Assembly: GCF_015553355.1 (NCBI RefSeq)
Contig: NZ_JADNGN010000010.1
Location: 1-59,390 of the forward strand
DNA from: Collinsella aerofaciens
GTDB lineage: Bacteria; Actinomycetota; Coriobacteriia; Coriobacteriales; Coriobacteriaceae
Direction of reading: 5' to 3'
DNA: 59,390 nt
This document shows, one piece after another, positions 27,027 through 34,763 of the stretch. Within the stretch, counting starts at the first letter, position 1. The number at the start of each line of letters is the position of its first letter. Both the position numbers and the translations under genes were made by a program. Under the pieces are notes generated by a model. It ran no database searches and was not told the DNA's origin. It saw only the letters and a program-made list of their open reading frames with translations.

Positions 27027-29003
27027 ATGACCGATAGCATGCAGCAGATGGCGCTCGACACGCTCGGCGCCTATTTTGGCTACACCTCGTTTCGCCCGGG
27101 ACAGGACCGCATGGTCGATGCGATCCTTGCCGGTCGCGATGCGCTGGGTGTTATGCCCACGGGTGCCGGCAAGTCCATTTGCTACCAGGTGCCCGCGCTC
27201 ATGCTGCCCGGCATCACCTTTGTGGTGAGTCCGCTGCTGTCGCTTATGGAGGACCAGACCCGTGCGTTGCTCGCGGCGGGTGCGCGACCCAGCTATCTCA
27301 ACTCCAGCCTTACGCCGGCTCAGCAAAACACCGTGCTCAAGCGGGCGCGCGAGGGCCGCTACCAGCTTATGTACGTGGCACCCGAGCGCCTGCTCGAGCC
27401 GCGCTTTTTAGCCTTTGCGCAGGAGGTCGCGGCGGACGGCGGCGTTGGCGTGCCGCTTGTGGCCATTGACGAGGCCCACTGCGTAAGCCAATGGGGCCAG
27501 GATTTCCGTCCCGCTTACCTGCAGATTCGCGAGTTTATCGATTCGCTGCCGCGGCGCCCGATCGTGGCGGCGTTTACCGCCACGGCGACCGAGCGCGTGC
27601 GCGCCGACATCCAGCAAATGCTCGGCCTGCAAAACCCGGCGACCGTGGTGACGGGTTTTGATCGCAAGAACCTCTACTTTGGTTGCGAGGAGATGGGCGA
27701 CAAGGCCAAGACCGCGTGGGTGCGCGACTACGTGATCGCGCATTCGGGCGAGAGCGGCATCGTGTATTGCTCGACCCGCAAGACGGTCGACGCGCTGGCC
27801 GCGGAGCTTGCCGAGGTGCTGGACCCCAGCGGCATTCGCGTGGGCCGCTACCATGCCGGCATGGGCAACGACGCTCGCCGTCAGAGCCAGCGCGCCTTCA
27901 TCGACGATGACATTCAGGTGATGGTTGCCACCAACGCCTTTGGCATGGGCATCGACAAGCCCAACGTGCGCTACGTGATCCACAACAACGTGCCCGAGAG
28001 CATCGAGGCCTACTACCAGGAGGCGGGCCGCGCCGGCCGCGATGGCGACCCGGCAAGCTGCCATTTGCTGTGGAACGGCAACGATTTTCGCATGCGCCGC
28101 TTTTTGATCGACCGCGGCGATGCGGCCGACGAGGCGCTCGACGACGAGCAGCGCGCGTGGGCGCTCCAGAACCGTTATCGCCTGCTCAGCCAGATGGAGG
28201 GCTACTGCAATACCACCGGCTGCCTGCGCGAATACATGCTGCGCTATTTTGGCGACGAGGCGGCGGCCGAGCATGCGGCAGCCGCCGCGGGCGGCACGGC
28301 AGACGACGCCGAGGGCTGCGGCAACTGCAGCAACTGTCTCATGCAGTTCGAGGTCGAGGACGTCACCGATATGGCCCGCGCCGCCGTGCGCTATGTGGCC
28401 ACGCGTCCCATGCGCTTTGGCAAGTCGCTGATCGCCGACGTGCTCCACGGCGGCAACACCGAGCGCATTCGCCAGATGCATCTGGACGAGGAGCGCGGCT
28501 ACGGTGAGCTGTCGAGCGAATCGGTCGGGCGCATCAAGGACATCATCGGCCAGCTGTGCGGTCGCGGTTATTTGGCCACCTCGCAGGGGCAGTACCCGGT
28601 CGTGGGGCTGGGTCCGCGTGCCGTCGAGGTCGAGGATGAGGCGTTCGCCTTTACCGTTAAGCGTCGTGCGTCCAAGCGCAAGGCCTCGGCCCGCGCCCGC
28701 CGCGCCGTCGATCTGCTGCGCGAGGAGGCCGAGCTGGATCAGCGCCCGCGCGTTGGCGACGATGCCGAGCTGTTCGAGCGCCTGCGTGCCCTCCGCAAGG
28801 AGATCTCGACCGAGCTGGAGATGGCGCCGTATATGGTCTTTTCCGACAAGGCCCTGCGCGGCCTGTGCCGCCTGCGTCCGCAGACGCGCGAGGAGCTGAT
28901 CCAGGTCAACGGCATTGGCGAGAAAAAAGCCGACGCCTTTGGCGAGCAGTTTATGGCGGCGATTGAAGAATTTGAGTCCGAGCATGCGCGGGATGGAGTG
29001 TAA
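27027..29003 (+). CDS. recQ: ATP-dependent DNA helicase RecQ
   Basis: The 658-residue 3'-5' helicase has Walker A TGAGKS (45-50), DEAH (148-151), the aromatic-rich loop SQWGQDFRP, and the RQC zinc site with cysteines between about 394 and 438 (YCNTTGC, GCGNCSNC). A C-terminal HRDC domain (about 585-650) follows a basic linker rich in Lys/Arg/Ala. TAGGAAA precedes the ATG. The next gene, a GntR regulator, starts two bases after its stop codon, so the two are cotranscribed, although their functions appear unrelated. Confidence 0.97.
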   Translation: MTDSMQQMALDTLGAYFGYTSFRPGQDRMVDAILAGRDALGVMPTGAGKSICYQVPALMLPGITFVVSPLLSLMEDQTRALLAAGARPSYLNSSLTPAQQNTVLKRAREGRYQLMYVAPERLLEPRFLAFAQEVAADGGVGVPLVAIDEAHCVSQWGQDFRPAYLQIREFIDSLPRRPIVAAFTATATERVRADIQQMLGLQNPATVVTGFDRKNLYFGCEEMGDKAKTAWVRDYVIAHSGESGIVYCSTRKTVDALAAELAEVLDPSGIRVGRYHAGMGNDARRQSQRAFIDDDIQVMVATNAFGMGIDKPNVRYVIHNNVPESIEAYYQEAGRAGRDGDPASCHLLWNGNDFRMRRFLIDRGDAADEALDDEQRAWALQNRYRLLSQMEGYCNTTGCLREYMLRYFGDEAAAEHAAAAAGGTADDAEGCGNCSNCLMQFEVEDVTDMARAAVRYVATRPMRFGKSLIADVLHGGNTERIRQMHLDEERGYGELSSESVGRIKDIIGQLCGRGYLATSQGQYPVVGLGPRAVEVEDEAFAFTVKRRASKRKASARARRAVDLLREEAELDQRPRVGDDAELFERLRALRKEISTELEMAPYMVFSDKALRGLCRLRPQTREELIQVNGIGEKKADAFGEQFMAAIEEFESEHARDGV

Positions 29004-29005
29004 CG

Positions 29006-29761
29006 ATGGCATTCGACGATAAAACCGACCGCACTGACGTGCCCGCCGTGCCGCTGTACCAGCAGGTCATGGACGACCTAAAGGGCGAGATCGCGCGCGG
29101 CGTGTACCCCGCCGGCTCGCGCATCCCTGCCGAGATGGAGCTCGCGAAGTCCTACGGCGTGGGGCGCATCACCGTGCGCCGTGCCATCGAGGAGCTGTCG
29201 CGCGCGGGGTATCTCAACCGCCAGCAGGGGAGGGGCACGTTTGTGTGCGCCCCCAAGCTCAAGCGCAAGATTCGCCAGAAGGGTGACGTCCAGAGCTTTA
29301 CTGAGGGTTGTGCTGCCAACGACATGGTGCCGGGTGCGCGTCTGGTGTCGCGCACGGTGGTCGCGGCGACTCACGAGGATGCGGCGTTCTTTGGCGTGGA
29401 GCCCGGCTGCGAGCTTATCGTGGTCGAGCGCGTGCGCACGGCCGACGGCATCCCCGTCATGCTCGAGAACAACGCCTTTGTGCTCGCCGACCATCCCTAC
29501 CTGCAGACGCTGGCCGACGAGGACCTCACCGATAACTCAATCTTTGCGCTCGTTGCCGAGCATTCGGGTCGCGCGCCGCTCAAGTCCGACCCCTGCACCG
29601 TGGAGATTGCGCTTGCCGATACTCAGACGGCCCCGCTGCTGGAGGTGCCGGTCGGCGAGCCTCTCTTCTATATGGAGGCCTACTTTACCGACGCCGGCGG
29701 GCGCCCTCTACTGCTCGGCCGCCAAAAGATCGTGGGCTCGCGCTACGTCTTCGACATCTAA
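29006..29761 (+). CDS. GntR-family regulator with UTRA domain (regulator 3)
   Basis: The 251-residue protein has a winged helix (about 15-85; SRIPAEMELAKSYGVGRITV, QQGRGTFVC) and a UTRA domain (95-250; VERVRTADGIPVMLENNAFV). It is evidently a paralogue of regulator 2. It begins two bases after the recQ stop and would depend on translation coming off recQ. Two copies of an ATAGAACAACATAGAAC-type motif lie between it and the third deglycase gene, its likely target. Confidence 0.93.
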   Translation: MAFDDKTDRTDVPAVPLYQQVMDDLKGEIARGVYPAGSRIPAEMELAKSYGVGRITVRRAIEELSRAGYLNRQQGRGTFVCAPKLKRKIRQKGDVQSFTEGCAANDMVPGARLVSRTVVAATHEDAAFFGVEPGCELIVVERVRTADGIPVMLENNAFVLADHPYLQTLADEDLTDNSIFALVAEHSGRAPLKSDPCTVEIALADTQTAPLLEVPVGEPLFYMEAYFTDAGGRPLLLGRQKIVGSRYVFDI

Positions 29762-29771
29762 CATACACAGA

Positions 29772-29849
29772 TAGAACAACATAGAACAAATTTGCCGAGA
29801 TGACTTCACGGGCTTTGTTACACGTGTTATAAATAGGACAACATAGAAC
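29772..29849 (+). promoter_or_regulatory. Promoter and operators of deglycase 3
   Basis: TAGAACAACATAGAAC (29772-29787) recurs as TAGGACAACATAGAAC (29834-29849), 62 bases apart, close to six helical turns. Between them a promoter TTCACG-17-TATAAA (29805-29833) can be drawn, so the second site covers the region just after the -10. The spacing suits looping by a dimeric GntR repressor, presumably regulator 3. Confidence 0.65.
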
Positions 29850-29905
29850 GACAGCAGGTACGAGCCGCCGTCGCTCAAAGCCGCCCCACAAGGAGGAACA
29901 TCAGG

Positions 29906-30874
29906 ATGAACGCACATGATCTGGTTCAGGAAATCATCGAGCGCAAGGGCAAGATCGAGAACGTCTTTTGGATCGCTTGCGGCGGTTCGATGATCGATCT
30001 CATGCCGGCCAACGAGCTGCTCAAGCGTGAGGCCACCACGTTTACCTCGACGGTCTACACGGCACGCGAGTTTTGCCTGATGGCTCCCAAGAGTCTTGGC
30101 GAGAAGTCGCTCGTCATCGCCTGCAGCCACAGCGGCAACACGCAGGAGGTCGTCGACGGCTGCGAGATGGCGCTGGCCGCCGGTGCCGAGGTCATTGCCC
30201 TTACCGACTGCGAGGGCTCAAAGATCGACAACGGCAAGTGGACTACCTGGGTCTATCCGTGGGGTGAGGGCGTGTCGCAGGCCGAGGTGCCGCAGGGCAT
30301 TGGCGCTCTGATCGCCGCCGAGTTGCTCGACCAGCAGGAAGGCTACGAGTCACTCGCCGACATGTATGAGGGCCTCAAGCAGATGGATGCGCTGCTGCCC
30401 GCCGCCCGTGAGAAGGTCAACGCCGAGCTGGGCGCCCGCTTTGCCGAGCTCTGCCAGCAGCACAAGTTCTTCTATATCCTGGGCTCCGGTCCCAACTTTA
30501 GCCAGACCTATGCCATGGCGATTTGCTCGCTCATGGAGATGCAGTGGCAGCACTGCTGCTACATCCACTCCGGCGAGTACTTCCACGGCCCGTTCGAAGC
30601 CACCGAGCCCGGCGTGTTCTACTTTGTGCAGCTCGGATCGGGCGAGTGCCGCCCCATGGAGGAGCGCGCTCTTGCGTTCCTCAACACGCACACCGATACC
30701 GTCATGGTGCTCGATGCGCTCGAGTACGGCGTGGGTGAAGTGCCTGCCAGCGTGCGTTCGTACCTGGAGCCGATCTTCTTCTACAACATGAGCTGCGAGC
30801 TGCGCGCCGCCCGCGGAAAGGTGTTCGACCACAGCCCTGAGATTCGTCGCTACATGGGCATCGAGCAGTACTAG
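29906..30874 (+). CDS. SIS-domain sugar-phosphate deglycase, paralogue 3
   Basis: The 322-residue protein has ACGGSMIDLMPA at the sugar-phosphate site, SHSGNT in the first SIS domain, and the FraB-type catalytic pair Glu211 (MEMQW) and His227 (GEYFHGPFE). It resembles paralogue 2 more than paralogue 1. CAAGGAGGAAC precedes the ATG. It stands alone under its own promoter, flanked by regulator 3 and a bidirectional terminator. With only one PTS in the window, its substrate may enter by the same PTS or by a transporter elsewhere. Confidence 0.9.
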   Translation: MNAHDLVQEIIERKGKIENVFWIACGGSMIDLMPANELLKREATTFTSTVYTAREFCLMAPKSLGEKSLVIACSHSGNTQEVVDGCEMALAAGAEVIALTDCEGSKIDNGKWTTWVYPWGEGVSQAEVPQGIGALIAAELLDQQEGYESLADMYEGLKQMDALLPAAREKVNAELGARFAELCQQHKFFYILGSGPNFSQTYAMAICSLMEMQWQHCCYIHSGEYFHGPFEATEPGVFYFVQLGSGECRPMEERALAFLNTHTDTVMVLDALEYGVGEVPASVRSYLEPIFFYNMSCELRAARGKVFDHSPEIRRYMGIEQY

Positions 30875-30925
30875 GTAACGGGAAAAGCATTCACCTTCGA
30901 TTCGCAAGCGAACAGCGTGCGTAAA

Positions 30926-30964
30926 AAGCGGGCCGCGCCGGTGGGTTTCCGGCGCGGCCCGCTT
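30926..30964. terminator. Bidirectional terminator
   Basis: A perfect 16-bp stem AAGCGGGCCGCGCCGG (30926-30941) with its complement (30949-30964) lies between the convergent deglycase 3 and dehydrogenase genes. A tracts on one side (AAAAA) serve the minus-strand gene better. Confidence 0.8.
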
Positions 30965-31005
30965 AGTATCGCGCATAGATTCGCAAGGTTGCGGCAGCCA
31001 GCGGC

Positions 31006-31983
31006 TTACTTGGCGTCGTAGGCCTCGGTATCCCACCAGTCGAGCTGGGCGATGTTGTCGCGGATGTGCTGGCAGCTCTTGTGGAAGCCCTCGAGCTCGT
31101 GCTCGGAAAGGTCGAGTGTGTAGACCTCCTCGACGCCCTCGGCACCGATCACGCACGGCAGGGAGGTAAAGATACCCTCCTCGCCATACTGGCCGGTCAT
31201 AAGCGTAGAGGCCGAAAGCACGGCGTGCTCGTTGTGCAGCACGGCGGCGCAGACGCGCGCGGCGGAGTTGGCGACAGCGTACTCGGTGCACTGCTTGCCC
31301 TGGTAGGTTACGTAGCCGCCCTTGCGCGCGAGCTCCTCGATCTCCATGTGGTCGAAGGCATACTTGTCGGGGTTCTCGGCCTGAAGCTCGTTAAGGCTCT
31401 TGCCGGCGATGGTTGCGGCCTTAAAGGCGGCAAGCTGGCTAAAGCCGTGCTCGCCGATCATGTAGGCGTCGATGGACTTGGGGCTCACGCCGACCTTCTT
31501 GGAGATCTCGGTGCGCAGGCGGGCGGAGTCCAGGCCGCAGCCCGAGCCGATGATCTTCTTGGGATCGTAGCCGGTCAGGTGCCACAGCTCGGTGCACACG
31601 ACGTCGCAGGGGTTGGAGATGCTCACGAGGATGCCGTCAAAGCCGGCGTCGACGATGCGCTTGGCAAAGGTGCGGGCGGCGTCGGTGGTAAAGAACAGCT
31701 CACCGTCGCGGTTGCCGGCGGCCAGCGCGACCTTGCCGGCAGCGTTGACGATGACGTCGCAGCAGGCCAGCTCCTCGTAGTGGTCGTAGCAGTTGACGAT
31801 CTTGGTGTTGTACGGGACAAACGAAAGGGAGTCGCGCAGGTCCTGGACCTCGGACGTCACCTTGGCCTCGTTGATATCGCACAGGTACAGCTCATCGGCA
31901 ATGCCCTGCATAAGCAGGCTGTTGGCAACATGTGCTCCTACGTGGCCCTGGCCGACCACACCGATCTTACGCGTCTGGTACAT
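31006..31983 (-). CDS. L-lactate/L-2-hydroxyacid dehydrogenase
   Basis: The 325-residue protein has a Rossmann start KIGVVGQGHVGAHVA with Asp36 selecting NAD, SISNPCDVV, the substrate-binding Arg155 in DSARLR and the catalytic His179 in GEHG. The active-site loop (AAGKVALAAGNRDGELF) differs from ordinary lactate dehydrogenases and resembles L-2-hydroxyisocaproate-type enzymes, so branched 2-oxoacids are possible substrates. CGAAAGGA precedes the ATG at 31983. It would reoxidise NADH in fermentation. Confidence 0.9.
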   Translation of the reverse strand: MYQTRKIGVVGQGHVGAHVANSLLMQGIADELYLCDINEAKVTSEVQDLRDSLSFVPYNTKIVNCYDHYEELACCDVIVNAAGKVALAAGNRDGELFFTTDAARTFAKRIVDAGFDGILVSISNPCDVVCTELWHLTGYDPKKIIGSGCGLDSARLRTEISKKVGVSPKSIDAYMIGEHGFSQLAAFKAATIAGKSLNELQAENPDKYAFDHMEIEELARKGGYVTYQGKQCTEYAVANSAARVCAAVLHNEHAVLSASTLMTGQYGEEGIFTSLPCVIGAEGVEEVYTLDLSEHELEGFHKSCQHIRDNIAQLDWWDTEAYDAK

Positions 31984-32193
31984 ATACGTATCCTTTCGGC
32001 CGAGTTTTTCGCGTCGAACCATTGTAGCGTCCTGCTGCCACTTTGCTAGGCTAAAGCGCAATAGATTTTTGGGCATGCCTTAATCTCTACTTTTGGAGTG
32101 ATTTGGGCCGCTGACGGCATCGCTGGGCGATGTGCTCGCGCGGATGGGGCCGCTCGTTGTACCATAGCTGCAACTGACTCGTAAGGAGCATCC

Positions 32194-33147
32194 ATGCCCA
32201 TTCGCATCCCCGACGCCCTCCCTGCCGCCGCGCAGCTCGAGAGCGAGAACATCTTTGTCATGACCGAGTACCGCGCGCTGCACCAGGACATCCGTCCGCT
32301 GCGCGTGCTCATCCTCAACCTCATGCCCACCAAGATTGCCACCGAGACGCAGATCATGCGCAAACTCTCCAACACGCCGCTGCAGGTGGAAGTGGACCTG
32401 CTGCGCACCAAGACGCACGAGGCCACGCACGTGAGCGCCGGCCACCTGGAGACGTTCTACCGCACGTTCGACGACATCCGCGACATCCACTACGACGGCC
32501 TGATCATCACGGGCGCGCCGGTGGAGCAGATGCCGTTCGAAGAGGTCGACTACTGGCCCGAGCTCTGCCAGATCATGGACTGGTCTACCACGCATGTACA
32601 CTCTACGCTGCACATTTGTTGGGGCGCACAGGCCGGTCTGTACCATCATTACGGTATCCAGAAGTATGACCTACCGGCAAAGGCGAGTGGCGTATTTGAG
32701 CATTATCTGGTGAAGCCGCAAAGCCCGCTGGTCCGCGGCTTTGACGACCGTTTCTATGCCGTGCATTCGCGCAACACCGATGTGCGCCGCGAGGACGTGG
32801 AGGCCGAGCCGCAGCTTGAGGTTGTGGCCGTGTCTGACGAGGTTGGCCTGTACATCGTCAAGTCGACCGACAGCCGTCGCTTCTTTGTCTTTGGCCATCC
32901 CGAGTACGATACCGACACGTTGCGCCTGGAGTACGAGCGCGACGTGAAGCGCGGGCTCAGCCCCCAGGTTCCGGCGCATTACTTCCCGAATGACGACCCC
33001 ACGGCCGAGCCGCGCAACGTCTGGCGCAGCCAGGCTCAGTTGCTCTACACCAACTGGCTCAACTACTACGTCTACCAGACCACGCCCTACGACCTGGCCC
33101 GCGCCGGCGAGGAGCACTGGGCCGTCGGGAGGTGCGCCAGCCGTTAG
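32194..33147 (+). CDS. metAA: Homoserine O-acetyltransferase MetA
   Basis: The 317-residue protein activates homoserine for methionine synthesis. Cys142 ([14 protein letters not shown]) is the acyl-accepting nucleophile, with His235 and Glu237 (GHPEY) completing the active site. Residue 111 is Glu ([12 protein letters not shown]); Glu here marks acetyl-CoA users and Gly marks succinyl-CoA users, so this is probably an acetyltransferase. AAGGAG precedes the ATG. Its stop codon overlaps the stop of the convergent cyclo-ligase gene. Confidence 0.96.
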   Translation: MPIRIPDALPAAAQLESENIFVMTEYRALHQDIRPLRVLILNLMPTKIATETQIMRKLSNTPLQVEVDLLRTKTHEATHVSAGHLETFYRTFDDIRDIHYDGLIITGAPVEQMPFEEVDYWPELCQIMDWSTTHVHSTLHICWGAQAGLYHHYGIQKYDLPAKASGVFEHYLVKPQSPLVRGFDDRFYAVHSRNTDVRREDVEAEPQLEVVAVSDEVGLYIVKSTDSRRFFVFGHPEYDTDTLRLEYERDVKRGLSPQVPAHYFPNDDPTAEPRNVWRSQAQLLYTNWLNYYVYQTTPYDLARAGEEHWAVGRCASR

Positions 33148-33740
33148 GCGCTGACGATGTGGGGCAGCGGCAGGTCGTGAGCGTCGGTGGGAACGCGGTC
33201 GACGCGCTGTTCGTCAAAGGCGATGCCGATGATCTGGCATGTGGCCGAAAGCGTGGGCAGGTAGCGGTCGTAACAACCGCCGCCGTAGCCCAGGCGCGCG
33301 CCGGTTTGGTCGAAGGCCACGAGCGGCACGACGATCATGTCGAGAGCTTCGGCAGGCATGATGGGGAAGCGGTCGCTGTCGATGTCCGTGGCCGCGAAGG
33401 CCCGCGTGGGGTGGGCGATAAACGGAGCCGCGGACGCATCGTCGGCGGCAACTGCCCGCATGCACATGCGCTGGCCACAAGCTGCGGCATCAATTGCCGA
33501 GAGCATGCACGGATAGGCTACGCGCCAGCCGCGCACGGCGGCCGCAACGGCAAACGCGGCAGGGTCTGCCTCGGAACCCATCGCGGCATAGACGGCAACG
33601 GTGCGCGGCGCCGCGGCATCCAAGCGGCCCAGCAGCTCAACCAGCCGCGCACAGATATCAGCAGACTTCGCCGCCCGCACATCCAAATCGAGAGCATCGC
33701 GCCGAGCAATCACCGCCCGCCGCAACTCAGCCTTGTCCAT
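33144..33740 (-). CDS. 5-formyltetrahydrofolate cyclo-ligase
   Basis: The 198-residue enzyme converts 5-formyl-THF to 5,10-methenyl-THF with ATP. The family's C-terminal motif [11 protein letters not shown], the basic N-terminus [13 protein letters not shown] and [15 protein letters not shown] are present. The ATG at 33740 is preceded by GAGAGAGGGC; an upstream in-frame start at 33767 falls in a palindromic repeat. It converges on metA with a three-base overlap of stop codons. Both products serve methionine and one-carbon metabolism. Confidence 0.93.
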   Translation of the reverse strand: MDKAELRRAVIARRDALDLDVRAAKSADICARLVELLGRLDAAAPRTVAVYAAMGSEADPAAFAVAAAVRGWRVAYPCMLSAIDAAACGQRMCMRAVAADDASAAPFIAHPTRAFAATDIDSDRFPIMPAEALDMIVVPLVAFDQTGARLGYGGGCYDRYLPTLSATCQIIGIAFDEQRVDRVPTDAHDLPLPHIVSA

Positions 33741-33756
33741 CCCGGCCCTCTCTCCC

Positions 33757-33849
33757 AAACCTACCAAAAAGGGACAGGTTTATTTTGGCAGGCTTTATCT
33801 GGGCAAACGTCGAAGCCGCCACAAAGGCGCCCTTTGTGGCGGCTTCGAC
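33757..33849. repeat. CCTACCA repeat copy D plus 19-bp hairpin
   Basis: The CCTACCAAAAAGGGACAGG...TTTTGGCAGG palindrome with TTTATCTGGG (33757-33803) is followed by a perfect 19-bp inverted repeat (33809-33827 with 33831-33849, loop CGC). The order mirrors that at 25807-25892 on the other strand. It separates hicB from the cyclo-ligase gene. Confidence 0.8.
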
Positions 33850-33861
33850 TCGACGTTGGCT

Positions 33862-34191
33862 TCACAGCGCCGCAGCGATCGCTTCAGTCACAAACTTATT
33901 GAGTGACTCACCCTTCTTTGCCGCTGCCAGCGCTGCTTGCTTGTGGAGCTCAGAGCCCGTTCTTACGTTGAACGAGCCCTTAAAAGCCCGCTCGGGTTCC
34001 TTGCCCTTCTCGGCGCAAAACTCAAGGTAATCGTCGACGGCGTCGTGGAAGCATTGCTCCACTTCTTCAGCCGTGGAGCCTTCAAATACGATTGCGTCCC
34101 TAATGCCGGCGACCATACCTGTTAGCACATGCTGTTCGGCATCGAACTCGACCGGGGCGAAATAACCCTTGTATGCCAAAACGTTACTCAT
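33862..34191 (-). CDS. hicB: HicB-family antitoxin
   Basis: The 109-residue protein has the partial RNase-H-like HicB fold (YFAPVEFDAEQHVLTGMVAGI, STAEEVEQCFHDAVDDYLEFC) and a C-terminal ribbon-helix-helix-like segment (FNVRTGSELHKQAALAAAKK, SLNKFV). It would bind and neutralise HicA and repress the operon. The ATG at 34191 overlaps the hicA end by eight bases and has GGAGG five bases upstream, so this start is preferred to 34206. Confidence 0.9.
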   Translation of the reverse strand: MSNVLAYKGYFAPVEFDAEQHVLTGMVAGIRDAIVFEGSTAEEVEQCFHDAVDDYLEFCAEKGKEPERAFKGSFNVRTGSELHKQAALAAAKKGESLNKFVTEAIAAAL

Positions 34192-34447
34192 GACTACCTC
34201 CGACATCTTGCAGAAAGCGAACGATGTTTCGAATGGTCCCCGCTGTCAATTCGTCAGATGGATGAGGCGCGTGCATTACGAACATCCTGCCATCTGATGG
34301 CCTGTAGAAGCGAACGCGCGATCCGGATGTCTTGCCTTTGCGGTCCATTTCAAAGCCATATGAAGCCATAACTTTAAGAAAGTCAGCGAATCTATACGTT
34401 GAAGGACAGCTAAGCAGCTGGGCGATGAGTTTATCGGATCGAGCCAT
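34184..34447 (-). CDS. hicA: HicA-family mRNA interferase toxin
   Basis: The 87-residue protein matches the HicA double-stranded RNA-binding-like fold: FLKVMASYGFEMDRKGKTSGSR, then VMHAPHPSDELTAGTIRNIV. The usual catalytic His of the GSH motif is Arg here (GSRVRF), a variation I recall from one HicA subgroup, so activity may depend on other residues. Toxin precedes antitoxin, the standard hicAB order. A palindrome upstream is a candidate operator. Confidence 0.88.
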   Translation of the reverse strand: MARSDKLIAQLLSCPSTYRFADFLKVMASYGFEMDRKGKTSGSRVRFYRPSDGRMFVMHAPHPSDELTAGTIRNIVRFLQDVGGSHE

Positions 34448-34461
34448 CCCGCCTCACATTC

Positions 34462-34482
34462 TGCAACTATATTCTAGTTGCA
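34462..34482 (-). promoter_or_regulatory. Candidate HicB operator
   Basis: TGCAACTA and TAGTTGCA form a perfect 8-bp inverted repeat with a five-base spacer, starting 15 bases upstream of the hicA ATG. A ribbon-helix-helix antitoxin would be expected to bind here. Two TATAGAACA(T/A)GTG repeats lie further upstream (34510 and 34527). Confidence 0.55.
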
Positions 34483-34605
34483 ATTTCAGTTTGATGCAAG
34501 CACCTCTACTATAGAACATGTGTGCGTATAGAACAAGTGTTCGAATCACAACTGAGGAAGGAGACAGGCACCTTTGTGGTGGTCTGTGCTGTGGAGTGGG
34601 CGTCT

Positions 34606-34682
34606 GCGGCGGTTTGTCTCAATCTGTAACAGTAACTCGGCAAAATTGGACCTAGATGTTGCAGATTGAGACAAACCGCCGC
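34606..34682. repeat. 21-bp perfect inverted repeat
   Basis: GCGGCGGTTTGTCTCAATCTG (21 bases, 34606-34626) is mirrored at 34662-34682 around a 35-base loop. The gap 34448-34763 holds this repeat, the hicAB operator region and the M16 terminator, and no gene. Confidence 0.78.
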
Positions 34683-34713
34683 GGTGGGCTGCGCCACCCC
34701 GCTCAAACCGCAG

Positions 34714-34755
34714 AAAAAAGGTAGATTTTCAGACATGTCCCAAAAATCTACCTTT
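34714..34755 (-). terminator. Terminator of the M16 peptidase gene
   Basis: Read on the minus strand, AAAGGTAGATTTT pairs with AAAATCTACCTTT (13 bp) and runs into TTTTTTC, nine bases after the stop codon of the gene at 34764. Confidence 0.85.
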
Positions 34756-34763
34756 GCCGTGCG

